Shown: positions 1 to 7,490 of the stretch, piece after piece | How positions within the stretch are numbered: the stretch's first letter is position 1 | Layout of the letters: every line of letters begins with the position of its first letter | NCBI RefSeq assembly: GCF_001712795.1 | Contig: NZ_KV757740.1 | Coordinates: 1 to 33,204 of the forward strand | Source of the DNA: Nostoc sp. KVJ20 | GTDB lineage: Bacteria; Cyanobacteriota; Cyanobacteriia; Cyanobacteriales; Nostocaceae | DNA length: 33,204 nt | Direction of reading: 5' to 3' | Program-made: the position numbers and the translations under genes | Notes under the pieces: model-generated | Seen by the model: the letters and a program-made list of their open reading frames with translations, nothing else | Told to the model about the DNA's origin: nothing | Database searches by the model: none

Positions 1-153
1 TGTTGGTCAAAAATTAAAACTTCACTACGTTCTATTGGAGCTAGAAGTTATCCAGACTTAGCAAAAGCAATTGAAACTGCTTTTACTCAAGTCTCGTTAA
101 CTGATATTTATAATTGGTTTACCCATTCTTGTTACTGTACTTCACCAGACTGA
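1..153 (+). CDS. IS630-family transposase, C-terminal 50 residues (cut by window edge)
   Basis: An open frame runs in from the window edge and stops at TGA 151-153. It reads CWSKIKTSLRSIGARSYPDL and ends with NWFTHSCYCTSPD. This matches the tail that follows the last catalytic Glu of IS630/Tc1-type DDE transposases, where the family motif NPIE(N)xWxxIK precedes it. The window therefore starts right after the catalytic Glu. Such enzymes cut and paste at TA dinucleotides. The upstream part and the left inverted repeat lie outside the window, so intactness cannot be judged. I could not define the right inverted repeat between the stop and the next gene. The family call rests on remembered family sequence. 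Confidence 0.72.
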   Translation, partial: CWSKIKTSLRSIGARSYPDLAKAIETAFTQVSLTDIYNWFTHSCYCTSPD

Positions 154-205
154 GAAATGCTATAATACTTTCTTTTATACCTGAATATTGCATGATTATT
201 TCTGG

Positions 206-325
206 CTATTGGCTGGGGTTAGTTCCTAGGAAGGTGACAAACACTAAACTTTCAGTGATACCTTCTGGTGTTTCAGCTAATTCAATTTTGCCGTTTTTAT
301 AAATTCCTTGAATTGTTTTTAACAT
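206..325 (-). CDS. Short antitoxin-like protein (39 aa), possibly truncated
   Basis: The minus-strand frame encodes 39 residues beginning MLKTIQGIYKNGKIELAETP and continuing EGITESLVFVTFL before a short unrelated-looking tail (GTNPSQ). The beta-strand-like start (IxGIYKNGKIEL) is typical of small cyanobacterial antitoxins of the AF2212/DUF104-like type, usually about 60-75 residues with a toxin-binding C-terminus. Here the conserved N-terminal half ends abruptly, about 50 bp from the stop codon of the neighbouring IS630 transposase. I infer that the insertion removed the original C-terminus. No toxin gene is adjacent in the window. The start is the only ATG that keeps the conserved N-terminus; its ribosome site is weak. 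It could also be a non-functional relic. Confidence 0.5.
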   Translation of the reverse strand: MLKTIQGIYKNGKIELAETPEGITESLVFVTFLGTNPSQ

Positions 326-360
326 ATAGCTGAATAGTACTTTATGATAAATGCGATCGC

Positions 361-906
361 CTAACCAATGATTTTAGAAGTTGTTTGAAACCTATCAAGA
401 TGAACCGATTTGATATTTTCACGATTTGATTTTAAGTATTCTATCTTTTCAGTCATAGACTGCCCAACACCAATCAATATCCCGTGACGATCTTCACCCA
501 GTAGCCACTCAAACTTCTTCGAGACTATGTAATATTCAAACCGGTACATTTCTCCTATTAGGTCGGCAATTACCGCGATCTCACCCTCATAGAGCCAAAA
601 ATTACCATGCTGTTTAGTTCTTTTCCAGTCTTCAGCCACAAACCACACTGTTTCTTCTAAAGGTACAAGTTCTTTCAAAATGTCAGGTGCATATTCGAGA
701 TGAATTGAGCAAGACGGTTCTTTGAATGAACTCCACCAGTAGGAATAATTTAGTCCTTTTTTACCCAAGGTTGTGAATCGCTCAAGAGTTGACACCAATA
801 TCTCTTCGTATTCATGAAGGCTAACTAACCTGAAATCATCGGAAGAAAGGTTTAGCGTTTTTATGGCTTCTTCAATATCTACTCTGAAATCTAAGCGTTG
901 AGCCAT
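361..906 (-). CDS. Conserved hypothetical protein, probably DUF6756 family
   Basis: A 181-residue soluble protein with no signal peptide or membrane segment. It is rich in aromatic residues, with notable stretches SYWWSSFKEPSCSIHLEYAP (about residues 55-74) and FEWLLGEDRHGILIGVG (about 132-148). The pattern resembles DUF6756-type proteins, some of which sit among toxin-immunity or surface-contact genes, but I recognise it only loosely and no catalytic motif is evident. It is transcribed alone, convergent to the transposase tail and about 100 bp downstream of aroH on the same strand. ATG at 904-906 is the first start in the frame and its Shine-Dalgarno is poor. Function unknown. Confidence 0.6.
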   Translation of the reverse strand: MAQRLDFRVDIEEAIKTLNLSSDDFRLVSLHEYEEILVSTLERFTTLGKKGLNYSYWWSSFKEPSCSIHLEYAPDILKELVPLEETVWFVAEDWKRTKQHGNFWLYEGEIAVIADLIGEMYRFEYYIVSKKFEWLLGEDRHGILIGVGQSMTEKIEYLKSNRENIKSVHLDRFQTTSKIIG

Positions 907-1004
907 AAAATTTACATCGCTCTAATACCAATTCTCTACAAATGATGACGATTATTTCCCTTGGCGTTCTTAGCGACTCGCTTTTATTTATTAATCTCGG
1001 TATT

Positions 1005-1418
1005 TTACACCTTTGACTTAACTGCTGGCTGTGATGTTTGTAAAGACTGAGGCAAACTCCAGTCGGGGCGCAAGCTGGCGGCGTTGCGTAAATAAATATG
1101 ATGAATTGAGGCGGAGGCTGGCAGATAGGCGTGGATTAAGAACCGAATGCAGCGCTGTAAGCTGCCTTCGACATGCATTTGCTGCACATCCAACATGGCC
1201 ACATTATCCCAACCAGGACGCGCTCTGGCGATCGCAGCTGGGAAAATAGCATCCAAGTCGCGTGTCACTGAGAAAGTAACACTAATAATATCCCTGGGCT
1301 GGAATTGATTCCGGTTTTCTAGTTCATCTAGTAGTTCTGTAACTACCTCTTGAATTACCTCAACAGTATTTTCTGAAGCGGTTGTTGCTCCGCGAATAGC
1401 CCGCATTTGCCAGTCCAC
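1005..1418 (-). CDS. aroH: Chorismate mutase, AroH (monofunctional) class
   Basis: The 137-residue product converts chorismate to prephenate, the first committed step towards phenylalanine and tyrosine. It has the AroH fold signature: RAIRGATT at the N-terminus (Arg9 = B. subtilis Arg7), IFPAAIARARPGW (Arg65 = Arg63), GSLQRCIRF (Arg92 = Arg90) and IHHIYLRNA (Tyr109 = Tyr108). The position of B. subtilis Glu78 holds Gln80 and that of Cys75 holds Asp77. I believe this is common in cyanobacterial homologues, but I could not check. Length fits the family (about 120-140). The start is GTG at 1416-1418, supported by an AGGAGG ribosome site 8-9 bases upstream. It lies just downstream of the SppA-like gene on the same strand, separated by heptamer repeats. 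Confidence 0.9.
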   Translation of the reverse strand: MDWQMRAIRGATTASENTVEVIQEVVTELLDELENRNQFQPRDIISVTFSVTRDLDAIFPAAIARARPGWDNVAMLDVQQMHVEGSLQRCIRFLIHAYLPASASIHHIYLRNAASLRPDWSLPQSLQTSQPAVKSKV

Positions 1419-1444
1419 GCCAAAATCCTCCTGAAAACATAAAA

Positions 1445-1483
1445 GTTAGGAGTTAGGAGTTAGGAGTTAGGAGTTAGGAGTTA
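1445..1483 (+). repeat. Heptamer tandem repeat (GTTAGGA, 5.6 copies), STRR type
   Basis: Five perfect GTTAGGA units plus GTTA lie between sppA and aroH. The segment at 1505-1517 (ATAACTCCTAACT) is complementary to one to two units, so the transcript could fold into a hairpin. Heptameric short tandem repeats of this kind are characteristic of heterocystous cyanobacteria. Confidence 0.9.
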
Positions 1484-1520
1484 AAACTCTCAACTTCTCA
1501 CTCATAACTCCTAACTCATA

Positions 1521-2342
1521 TTAGGGTCGATATAACCACAACGGTAAACCACTAGTAGACATTTCAAATTCGAGCCAATCAATACCAGCCCCAATTCCTG
1601 ATGAAAACTGACGACTCCCTGGTAGAAGACGACTCAATAAGGGTTTACGTTCTTCTAGGGTATAGCAGAGAGTTTTTTCCGGATCAAGTCCGACTAGTTC
1701 TGCTGTCCAGCGGCGGGCATCTTCTTCTGTGCCCAGGCGGTCTACAACACCCAACTCTAGGGCTTGCTGTCCAGTAAAAATCCGGCCATCGGCGAAACTT
1801 TTCACAGCTTCTACTGTTAAAGAACGGCCATCTGCTACCGTTTGGACAAACTGCTGATAACTTGTGTCAATCAACTCTTGCAGGATATTTTCTTCTGGTT
1901 GAGTCAATTCCCGGTCAAAAGACAATATGTCTTTGTAAGGGCCAGACTTAATTACCTTGAAGGAAACACCAATTTTTTCTAACAAGCGTTCCAAGTTATT
2001 CCCACGCAGAATCACGCCAATACTACCCGTAATCGTACCTGGGTTGGCGACGATGTATTCGGCTCCCACGCCGATGTAGACTCCTCCAGATGCCGAAATA
2101 TTGCCAAAGCTAGCGACGATTTTGATTTTTTCGCGCAAACGCTTCAGGGCGCTGTAGATTTCTTGGGAATCTCCGACTGTACCGCCAGGACTATCGATCC
2201 GGAGCAATAATGCCGGAAACTTTTTTTCTTCTACAGTTTTCAGGGCTTCTAGGACGCGTTTGCGAGTAGCACCGGCGATCGCACCAGTAATTTCAATCCG
2301 CGCAATTTGTTTTCTAAACTTGGGCTTAAACGGCCAAATCAT
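1521..2342 (-). CDS. sppA: SppA-type signal peptide peptidase (S49 serine protease, short form)
   Basis: A 273-residue member of the S49 family, which digests leftover signal peptides in or at the membrane. The single protease domain shows LLLRIDSPGGTV (residues 45-56), the nucleophile motif NISASGGVYI with Ser85, the stretch GTITGSIGVI (102-111), and the general-base motif SGPYKDILSFDRELT with Lys137. A Ser/Lys dyad is therefore intact. It is the short, single-domain form, like bacterial SppA of about 260-300 residues, not the tandem-domain E. coli form. No obvious N-terminal transmembrane helix is present, so it may be peripheral. ATG 2340-2342 starts at the beginning of homology, with a GAGG element somewhat far upstream. 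It is followed by aroH on the same strand. Confidence 0.9.
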   Translation of the reverse strand: MIWPFKPKFRKQIARIEITGAIAGATRKRVLEALKTVEEKKFPALLLRIDSPGGTVGDSQEIYSALKRLREKIKIVASFGNISASGGVYIGVGAEYIVANPGTITGSIGVILRGNNLERLLEKIGVSFKVIKSGPYKDILSFDRELTQPEENILQELIDTSYQQFVQTVADGRSLTVEAVKSFADGRIFTGQQALELGVVDRLGTEEDARRWTAELVGLDPEKTLCYTLEERKPLLSRLLPGSRQFSSGIGAGIDWLEFEMSTSGLPLWLYRP

Positions 2343-2896
2343 GAGCTGTCAACATACCTCGTAATAAATTCAATATAAGATGCCCAACGGTCAGACGCCC
2401 TGTTTTTCTCTGTTAAGAAACATGAGCCGGGATTGTGTTCATCATAATTTTAAGGAAATTTTTATATTTTTCAGTGAGTTTTATTTTGATATTCTCGATG
2501 AATGCTAATCAAGTCCTTAAAGATTGTAGCTAACACAAAATACTAAACTCTAGTTTAGCGTCCAACGTGATGAATTAGTACAGACTATTTTAGCTTTTTT
2601 ACGGAATTCAAAATTTCAAACCCCTTCGGATTATAACTTTTTAACTTTTTGAATATTTTTGAATATTATTTTACTACAGTCAAACACCCATACTAGTTGT
2701 TAGTAATTAATAACTAATAACTAATGATTAATAAATATTTCATCAATAAATTTGGTACTCAATTTAATTCATAAAGTTTTACTCAGCAACACTAATCTCT
2801 ATTTAGGTTAAGACCAGTAGTACTTTCACTGTCGGGAATATCACTTTTTCTTATCTTCTACAGCCCATGAGCGCTTTACAAAGCTATTTTCACTAT
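2343..2896. other. Intergenic region without recognisable gene
   Basis: About 550 bp of AT-rich DNA between the start of sppA and the end of the small membrane-protein gene. It has short direct repeats of TAATAACTAA type near 2699-2740 and no convincing ORF, tRNA or terminator. The promoter of sppA must lie near its left end, but I cannot pinpoint it. Confidence 0.6.
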
Positions 2897-3193
2897 TTAT
2901 GAATCTATTCGTAGTATTTGATACCGATAACAAACGTACATATCAAACAGTGCTCCGACGAAAGCACAGGTCAAACTAATTACAACTAATCCGCGGAGGG
3001 GAGTTCCACTGCCAAAGGTGGCGAGAAAATGGATAATCTCAGTAGCGATCGCCTCAGTTAACTCTTGTAAGCCAGGGAAGTGACCCATGAGGAATAGAAA
3101 GAGCAACCCACCGCCAACGAGGAACATGGGAGCGACAAAACTAAAAATGATCGTCAGTAGTAGAGAGCGGAGAAAGTTAGTGAAAATAGTCAT
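2897..3193 (-). CDS. Small integral membrane protein, unknown function
   Basis: A 98-residue protein with a strongly hydrophobic N-terminal half (about residues 8-36, SLLLTIIFSFVAPMFLVGGG and onward) and a second hydrophobic segment near residues 68-90 (LRGLVVISLTCAFVGALFDM). This gives two, perhaps three, membrane spans. A short amphipathic stretch (LQELTEAIATEIIHFLATFG) lies between them. I recognise no family. It stands alone: 0.5 kb of spacer follows it and divergent MlaE-family and DUF genes lie on the other side. The reading frame contains a HIP1 octamer and has codon use like its neighbours, which supports it being real. Confidence 0.6.
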   Translation of the reverse strand: MTIFTNFLRSLLLTIIFSFVAPMFLVGGGLLFLFLMGHFPGLQELTEAIATEIIHFLATFGSGTPLRGLVVISLTCAFVGALFDMYVCYRYQILRIDS

Positions 3194-3592
3194 TTAAGAC
3201 AAACTCCGTGAGTAGAGATGACAAGAGCTAGATAGCGGTTTGTCAATTTCTACAATACGTGCGATCGCTCCTAAGCAGACAATCTGTCAAGAATCTTAAG
3301 TTTTCATTAAAAGAAGCGGCTACCAGTTACAGCACATGCTGGGGATATAAAAAATGACTGAAATCTGAAAAAACCTTGCAAAACCAAGATTTTAGCCAAG
3401 GTTAGCACCTATTTATTCCTTTGTAGCACGTTTAGTAACAGCTTTATTTTCTGAGAACATCTTTAATTTAAGTTAATGTTTAGCCTGATCCGGAGAGTGG
3501 TGAAGAAGCAGGGGAGCAGGGAGCAAGGGAAAAGAGTTTTCTCCTCAGCAAGAGCAGCACCCTGCCCCTCTGCCTCTTTTCAATGCCCAATG

Positions 3593-3647
3593 CCCCATTC
3601 CCCATTCCCCATTCCCCATTCCCAATTCCCCATTCCCCATTCCCCAT
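3593..3647 (+). repeat. CCCCATT heptamer array upstream of the MlaE-like gene
   Basis: Nearly eight CCCCATT units, one with a CCCAATT variant, end in CCCCATG. They are the main content of the 3194-3692 spacer, together with a purine-rich stretch near 3510-3535 of the GGGGAGCAGGGAGC type seen in Nostoc intergenic DNA. The last unit creates ATG 3646, which opens a 16-codon frame stopping at TGA 3694-3696. Confidence 0.85.
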
Positions 3648-3692
3648 GACTTCCGCTATTCTTAAGGCAGTTACCGAGTTAGCTACAGAACA

Positions 3693-4487
3693 TTGAACCA
3701 GACTACATCCAAATCCAGTTTAGGGGAATGGAGTCAGCGGCTGCTGGCGGCGATTTTTCTGGGTGGGCAAGTACTAGTTCACCTATTGAAGGGCAAAATC
3801 CATCGGCGCAACACCTTAGAACAAATGGCAGCAGTTGGGCCAGATTCCCTATTTATTGCCCTGTTGACGGCTATTTTCGTTGGCGCGGTGTTTACCATTC
3901 AGGTGGCACGGGAATTTATCAACTTTGGTGCCGGAAACATTATCGGCGGAGTGCTTTCTATAGCGTTGACACGAGAACTCGCTCCTGTGTTGACAGCAGT
4001 GGTTTTGGCGGGACGAGTCGGTTCTGCCTTTGCAGCAGAAATTGGTACTATGCGAGTCTCAGAACAAATCGATGCCATGTTGATGTTAAAAACAGATCCA
4101 ATCGATTACCTGGTTATCCCCCGCGTTCTTGCTTGCTGTTTAATGCTACCAATTTTAACCCTCCTGTCTTTGGTAACAGGGATGTTCGGAGGATTAATAA
4201 TTGCGACAAATATCTACAACCTGTCTGATACGGTATTTTTAGACTCAGCCCGTAGCTTTCTTGGAATCTGGGATATTTTTAGCGCCATGATTAAGGCGTG
4301 TTGCTTTGGTATTTTAATCGCCGTAATTGGTTGCAGCTGGGGATTGACGACAACAGGAGGAGCCAAAGGTGTAGGACAGTCAACTACAACCGCTGTTGTA
4401 ACTGCCTTACTAATTATATTTGTTAGCAACTTTTTTCTTTCTTGGTTAATGTTTCAGGGGACTGGCAGTGCATTCTTAGGCTTATAA
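3693..4487 (+). CDS. MlaE/YrbE-family ABC transporter permease (lipid transport)
   Basis: The 264-residue polytopic protein belongs to the MlaE family of permeases. With an ATPase and an MCE-domain substrate-binding protein, these move phospholipids between membranes; the chloroplast relative is TGD1. Visible hallmarks are EQMAAVGPDSLFIALLTAIF (about residues 44-63), the conserved VLAGRVGSAFAAEIGTMRVS with EQIDAM (about 103-128), DPIDYLVIPRV, and five or so hydrophobic segments. The start must be TTG 3693-3695: the frame is closed upstream by TAA 3663-3665 and has no ATG or GTG in between. The TTG overlaps the TGA of a 16-codon upstream frame starting at 3646, so translation may be coupled. 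No mlaF or MCE gene lies beside it, as often in cyanobacteria. Confidence 0.85.
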   Translation: MNQTTSKSSLGEWSQRLLAAIFLGGQVLVHLLKGKIHRRNTLEQMAAVGPDSLFIALLTAIFVGAVFTIQVAREFINFGAGNIIGGVLSIALTRELAPVLTAVVLAGRVGSAFAAEIGTMRVSEQIDAMLMLKTDPIDYLVIPRVLACCLMLPILTLLSLVTGMFGGLIIATNIYNLSDTVFLDSARSFLGIWDIFSAMIKACCFGILIAVIGCSWGLTTTGGAKGVGQSTTTAVVTALLIIFVSNFFLSWLMFQGTGSAFLGL

Positions 4488-4496
4488 AACTAATCA

Positions 4497-4576
4497 GTTA
4501 GGAGTTAGGAGTTAGGAGTTATTAGTTAAAACTCCTCACTCCCCACACTTCCCACACCTCCCACACCTCCCACACT
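4497..4576 (+). repeat. Heptamer (GTTAGGA) and nonamer (CCCACACCT) tandem repeats
   Basis: Two short arrays fill the gap after the MlaE-like gene: 3.6 units of GTTAGGA at 4497-4521, the same heptamer as at 1445, and about four units of CCCACACCT at 4542-4576. The rest of the spacer up to 4663 has no gene. These are the slippage-prone repeats common in this group. Confidence 0.85.
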
Positions 4577-4663
4577 ATGAGTGAGAAATCCGGGCTAACT
4601 CCTGCCTCCTGCCTCCTAAAATAGGATAGATGCCTCCTACTAAATAAAGCAGGATTTAAGACT

Positions 4664-5050
4664 GTGACCAGTTCATTTGCTCCTAGCTCCACATCAACCG
4701 TGCAACTCAAGCCTAGTTACAATATACCGATAGTCTTGGTGATTGCCGCTATTCCACTACTGTTGGTACAACCGTTGGTAGGCTTAGTTTTCACACTGTT
4801 TGGTTTGTTTCTCATGTTTCAGGCGTTAACGCTGCGGTTGCAATTTACCGCCACCGACTTAGATATTTATAGAGGCGAAAAATTAATTCGGCGCTTTCCC
4901 TACCAAGAATGGCAAAACTGGCGGATCTTCTGGAATGGAGTCCCCATTCTGTTTTACTTTAAAGAAATTAAAAGTATTCACTTTTTGCCGATTTTATTTG
5001 ATCCCAACACCCTGAAAAGTTGCTTAGAACAACGTTGTCCGCGTATTTAG
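4664..5050 (+). CDS. DUF3119 family membrane protein
   Basis: A 128-residue protein with a 20-residue Ser/Thr-rich N-terminus. Two adjacent hydrophobic segments follow (about residues 21-40, NIPIVLVIAAIPLLLVQPLV, and 41-58). The C-terminal half is a PH-like soluble domain with LDIYRGEKLIRRFPYQEWQN and WRIFWNGVPILFYFKEIKS. This matches the cyanobacterial and plastid DUF3119 family, whose role is unknown to me. The start is GTG 4664-4666. It lies between the MlaE-like permease and the DUF3086 gene on the same strand, and plsY follows further down, so a role at membranes is plausible by context only. Confidence 0.8.
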   Translation: MTSSFAPSSTSTVQLKPSYNIPIVLVIAAIPLLLVQPLVGLVFTLFGLFLMFQALTLRLQFTATDLDIYRGEKLIRRFPYQEWQNWRIFWNGVPILFYFKEIKSIHFLPILFDPNTLKSCLEQRCPRI

Positions 5051-5181
5051 TGCTGAGTACCATCTGTGCTGAGTCGTTTTGATCTAAACTCATAACTCAG
5101 CACTCATAACTCAGGACTTTTATGGCAGGTCAATTGTAATATTTCTGAAAGCTATTTATTCGCGTCATAGGAATTACACTA

Positions 5182-6459
5182 TTGTTTATGAACCCAGAGG
5201 CATCTCAAACCCCAGAACCAATTGATGAGCGGTTGGCAGAAAAACAAGAAGAGAACAACGCAGTTGAAAATCCAGAAAATCCATCTGTTGAGTCAGTGGT
5301 AGAAATAGCAGCCAGTAGCTCATCAGAGGACTACACAACTTCTGAGCCACTCATTTCCAATGCAGAAGTGGTAAATTCTACAGAGCTGACAGAAAATTCA
5401 AATGGCGAGTTTGTAGCGCAGTTAGAAGCGGAAAATGTCGCACTGGGGTCTGAAATAGGATCAGGAAATCAATCATTATATGCCGAAGCAGAGCAGCGAG
5501 TGGCAGAGTTGCAGAACGCTGAAGTTGCTCTCAAGGAAGAAATAGCCAAGCTGCAAGCTTCTTACGAAAGCCTAAAGGCACAGGTGAGTGAAACTCAAAC
5601 CTCACTGGGACGACTTGTACAAGAGTCGCTGTTGCAGTTAGAACAACGCAAACAAACCCTGCAAATTTCTGTAGAACAACTAGAACGCCGTCAAGAACGT
5701 ATCCGCAACGAGATGCGAACCACTTTTGCTGGTACATCCCAAGACTTGGCAATTCGGGTGCAGGGTTTTAAAGACTATCTCACGGGTAGCTTACAGGATT
5801 TGGCCTCTGCTGCCGAGCAGTTGCAACTGACGCCAAGTGTGGTAGAACGAGAAAAACCACCTGTAAAAGAGGCTAAACCAGTTGAATCTCAACCTGGAAT
5901 ACCCCAATTTGCCCAACAGCAGTTTCAAGATACTACAAAGCAAATTCGCCGCTTAATTGACCAATATCGCAATAAACCGGATTATTACGGCCCACCGTGG
6001 CAACTACGCCGTACCTTTGAACCAATCCACGCTGAACGAGTTTCTAACTGGTTTTTTACCCAAGGGGGACGGGGTGGTTTACGGACAATGGGTAGCCGTT
6101 TGCAGAATATCCTAATTGCTTCATCTGCGATTTCGATATTACACAAGCTGTATGGCGATCGCGTCCGTACTTTAGTCTTAGCTAATACACCAGAGCGATT
6201 AGGTGAATGGCGGCGCGGCTTACAAGACTGTCTGGGAATCGGTCGCCCTGATTTCGGCCCAGACCGGGGTGTGGTATTATTCGAGGCATCTGATGCTCTG
6301 GCTCAGAAAGCAGACCGATTGACGAAAGCCAATCAACTACCCTTAATTATCATTGATGATTCAGAGGAGCAAATCAGTTTGTCTCTGCTGCAATTTCCTT
6401 TGTGGTTAGCCTTTGCTCCTGACCCCAAAACAGTGAGAAACTATGATGATGACTTTTAA
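5182..6459 (+). CDS. DUF3086 family protein with coiled-coil centre
   Basis: The 425-residue protein has three parts. Residues 1-95 are acidic and low in complexity. Residues about 98-190 form a coiled coil rich in Glu, Gln and Leu. A conserved C-terminal domain (about 255-420) carries YYGPPWQLRRTFEPIHAERV, GGRGGLRTMGSRLQNILIAS and LPLIIIDDSEEQISLSLLQF. I recognise that last domain as cyanobacterial DUF3086, of unknown function. No membrane segment is seen. Two starts are possible: TTG 5182 has an AGGAA site eight bases upstream, and ATG 5188 is a more usual codon but 14 bases away. It follows the DUF3119 gene after 131 bp, and the pairing suggests a shared role. Confidence 0.8.
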   Translation: MFMNPEASQTPEPIDERLAEKQEENNAVENPENPSVESVVEIAASSSSEDYTTSEPLISNAEVVNSTELTENSNGEFVAQLEAENVALGSEIGSGNQSLYAEAEQRVAELQNAEVALKEEIAKLQASYESLKAQVSETQTSLGRLVQESLLQLEQRKQTLQISVEQLERRQERIRNEMRTTFAGTSQDLAIRVQGFKDYLTGSLQDLASAAEQLQLTPSVVEREKPPVKEAKPVESQPGIPQFAQQQFQDTTKQIRRLIDQYRNKPDYYGPPWQLRRTFEPIHAERVSNWFFTQGGRGGLRTMGSRLQNILIASSAISILHKLYGDRVRTLVLANTPERLGEWRRGLQDCLGIGRPDFGPDRGVVLFEASDALAQKADRLTKANQLPLIIIDDSEEQISLSLLQFPLWLAFAPDPKTVRNYDDDF

Positions 6460-6556
6460 TTTGTCATTTATCATTGGTCATTTGTCATTAGGCAAAACAG
6501 TTTTCCGTTAGTGGTAGCGGAGTGTTGAGCTAGTTCCTAATTTTGAGTAAAAAGTT

Positions 6557-6659
6557 ATACCAATTTAAAAAAAGAATGCGGCAAATACACCATTTGTAGA
6601 GACGCGATTCATCGCGTCTTGACCCAAGGATATATTGCAATCATTAATTGAATTGGTAT
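6557..6659. mobile_element. MITE-like element with ATACCAATT inverted ends and internal palindrome
   Basis: A 103-bp segment is bounded by the perfect 9-bp inverted repeat ATACCAATT / AATTGGTAT. Near its centre, at 6600-6619, it carries the palindrome AGACGCGATTCATCGCGTCT (8-bp arms, 4-base loop). It has no coding capacity. Ends of this sequence are, to my knowledge, frequent in Nostoc intergenic DNA. The same central palindrome occurs twice at 32245-32291. Confidence 0.65.
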
Positions 6660-6723
6660 TAGACTCAGCACTCTGCACTCCTAAGAATCATTGGTCAAGA
6701 GGTATTACTCTTGACTTTCTTAA

Positions 6724-6750
6724 ATTTTGAATTTTGAATTTTGAATTTTA
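6724..6750 (+). repeat. ATTTTGA heptamer repeat before plsY
   Basis: Three ATTTTGA units plus a partial fourth directly precede the plsY start codon at 6753. They leave no room for a normal Shine-Dalgarno site, so initiation of plsY may rely on an unstructured AT-rich leader. Confidence 0.8.
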
Positions 6751-6752
6751 TT

Positions 6753-7433
6753 ATGGCTATTTGGTTAACTCTATGCGGGGCAATTGTAGTCATAGCTTAC
6801 CTGCTGGGTTCTTTTCCCACTGGCTACATTGCTGTGAAGCAGTTAAAAGGTATTGATATTCGGGAATTTGGTTCAGGTTCCACTGGCGCAACTAATGTAC
6901 TAAGAACCTTGGGAAAAGGGCCAGGAGCATTCGTTTTAGTACTTGATTCTTTGAAGGGAGTATTAGCGATCGCTCTAGTTTACTGGTTGTTCAATTTTGC
7001 CTCTAGTCAAAATTATATCCCCCCAACGGTAGATGTAAATCTGTGGCAACCGTGGATAGTAACTCTAGTTGGGTTAGCTGCCATCCTGGGGCATAGTAAA
7101 TCAATTTTTTTGGGCTTTACTGGTGGTAAATCTGTTGCTATTAGCTTAGGGATTTTATTAGCAATGAGTTGGCAGGTAGGTCTAGCAACAGCGGGTGTGT
7201 TTGCCGTCGTTGTAGCAATATCGCGGATTGTCTCTTTGAGTTCAATTGCAGGTGCGATCGCAGTTTCCATTTTCATGGCACTTTTGCATCAACCCTTACC
7301 CTATATTCTGTTTGGAATTGCCGGCGGACTATATGTGATTTTGCGCCATCGCACTAATATTGAACGGCTGCTTGCTGGTACTGAGCCGAAAATTGGGCAA
7401 AATGCAACGACAGAACCAGAACAAACTGTATGA
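6753..7433 (+). CDS. plsY: Glycerol-3-phosphate acyltransferase PlsY
   Basis: This integral membrane enzyme transfers an acyl group from acyl-phosphate to glycerol-3-phosphate, giving lysophosphatidate, the first step of membrane lipid synthesis. The 226-residue product shows the family motifs: LLGSFPTGY (about 17-25), the first catalytic motif EFGSGSTGATNVLR (38-51), LDSLKGVLA, the second motif GHSKSIFLGFTGGKSVA, and the third region RHRTNIERLLAGTEPKIG near the C-terminus. Five or more hydrophobic spans separate them, as expected. I prefer ATG 6753; a TTG at 6741 would add four residues encoded by a heptamer repeat. It lies downstream of a MlaE-type lipid permease and two DUF genes on the same strand. 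Confidence 0.93.
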   Translation: MAIWLTLCGAIVVIAYLLGSFPTGYIAVKQLKGIDIREFGSGSTGATNVLRTLGKGPGAFVLVLDSLKGVLAIALVYWLFNFASSQNYIPPTVDVNLWQPWIVTLVGLAAILGHSKSIFLGFTGGKSVAISLGILLAMSWQVGLATAGVFAVVVAISRIVSLSSIAGAIAVSIFMALLHQPLPYILFGIAGGLYVILRHRTNIERLLAGTEPKIGQNATTEPEQTV

Positions 7434-7490
7434 TTGTCCAACCGCAAATAGATATGTTTTTTACCCCTGTGCTTTGTCCAGGGGTTTAGT

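Noticed and set aside
1031..1249. Plus-strand frame antisense to aroH
   Set aside because: Lies fully inside the well-supported aroH gene; a mirror of its codon bias.
1445..1483. Possible CRISPR-like array from repeated units
   Set aside because: Seven-base units without spacers; a simple tandem repeat. The same holds for 3593-3647 and 4497-4576.
4522..4710. Minus-strand frame with VWEVWEVWEVW repeats
   Set aside because: It is the translation of the CCCACACCT tandem repeat.
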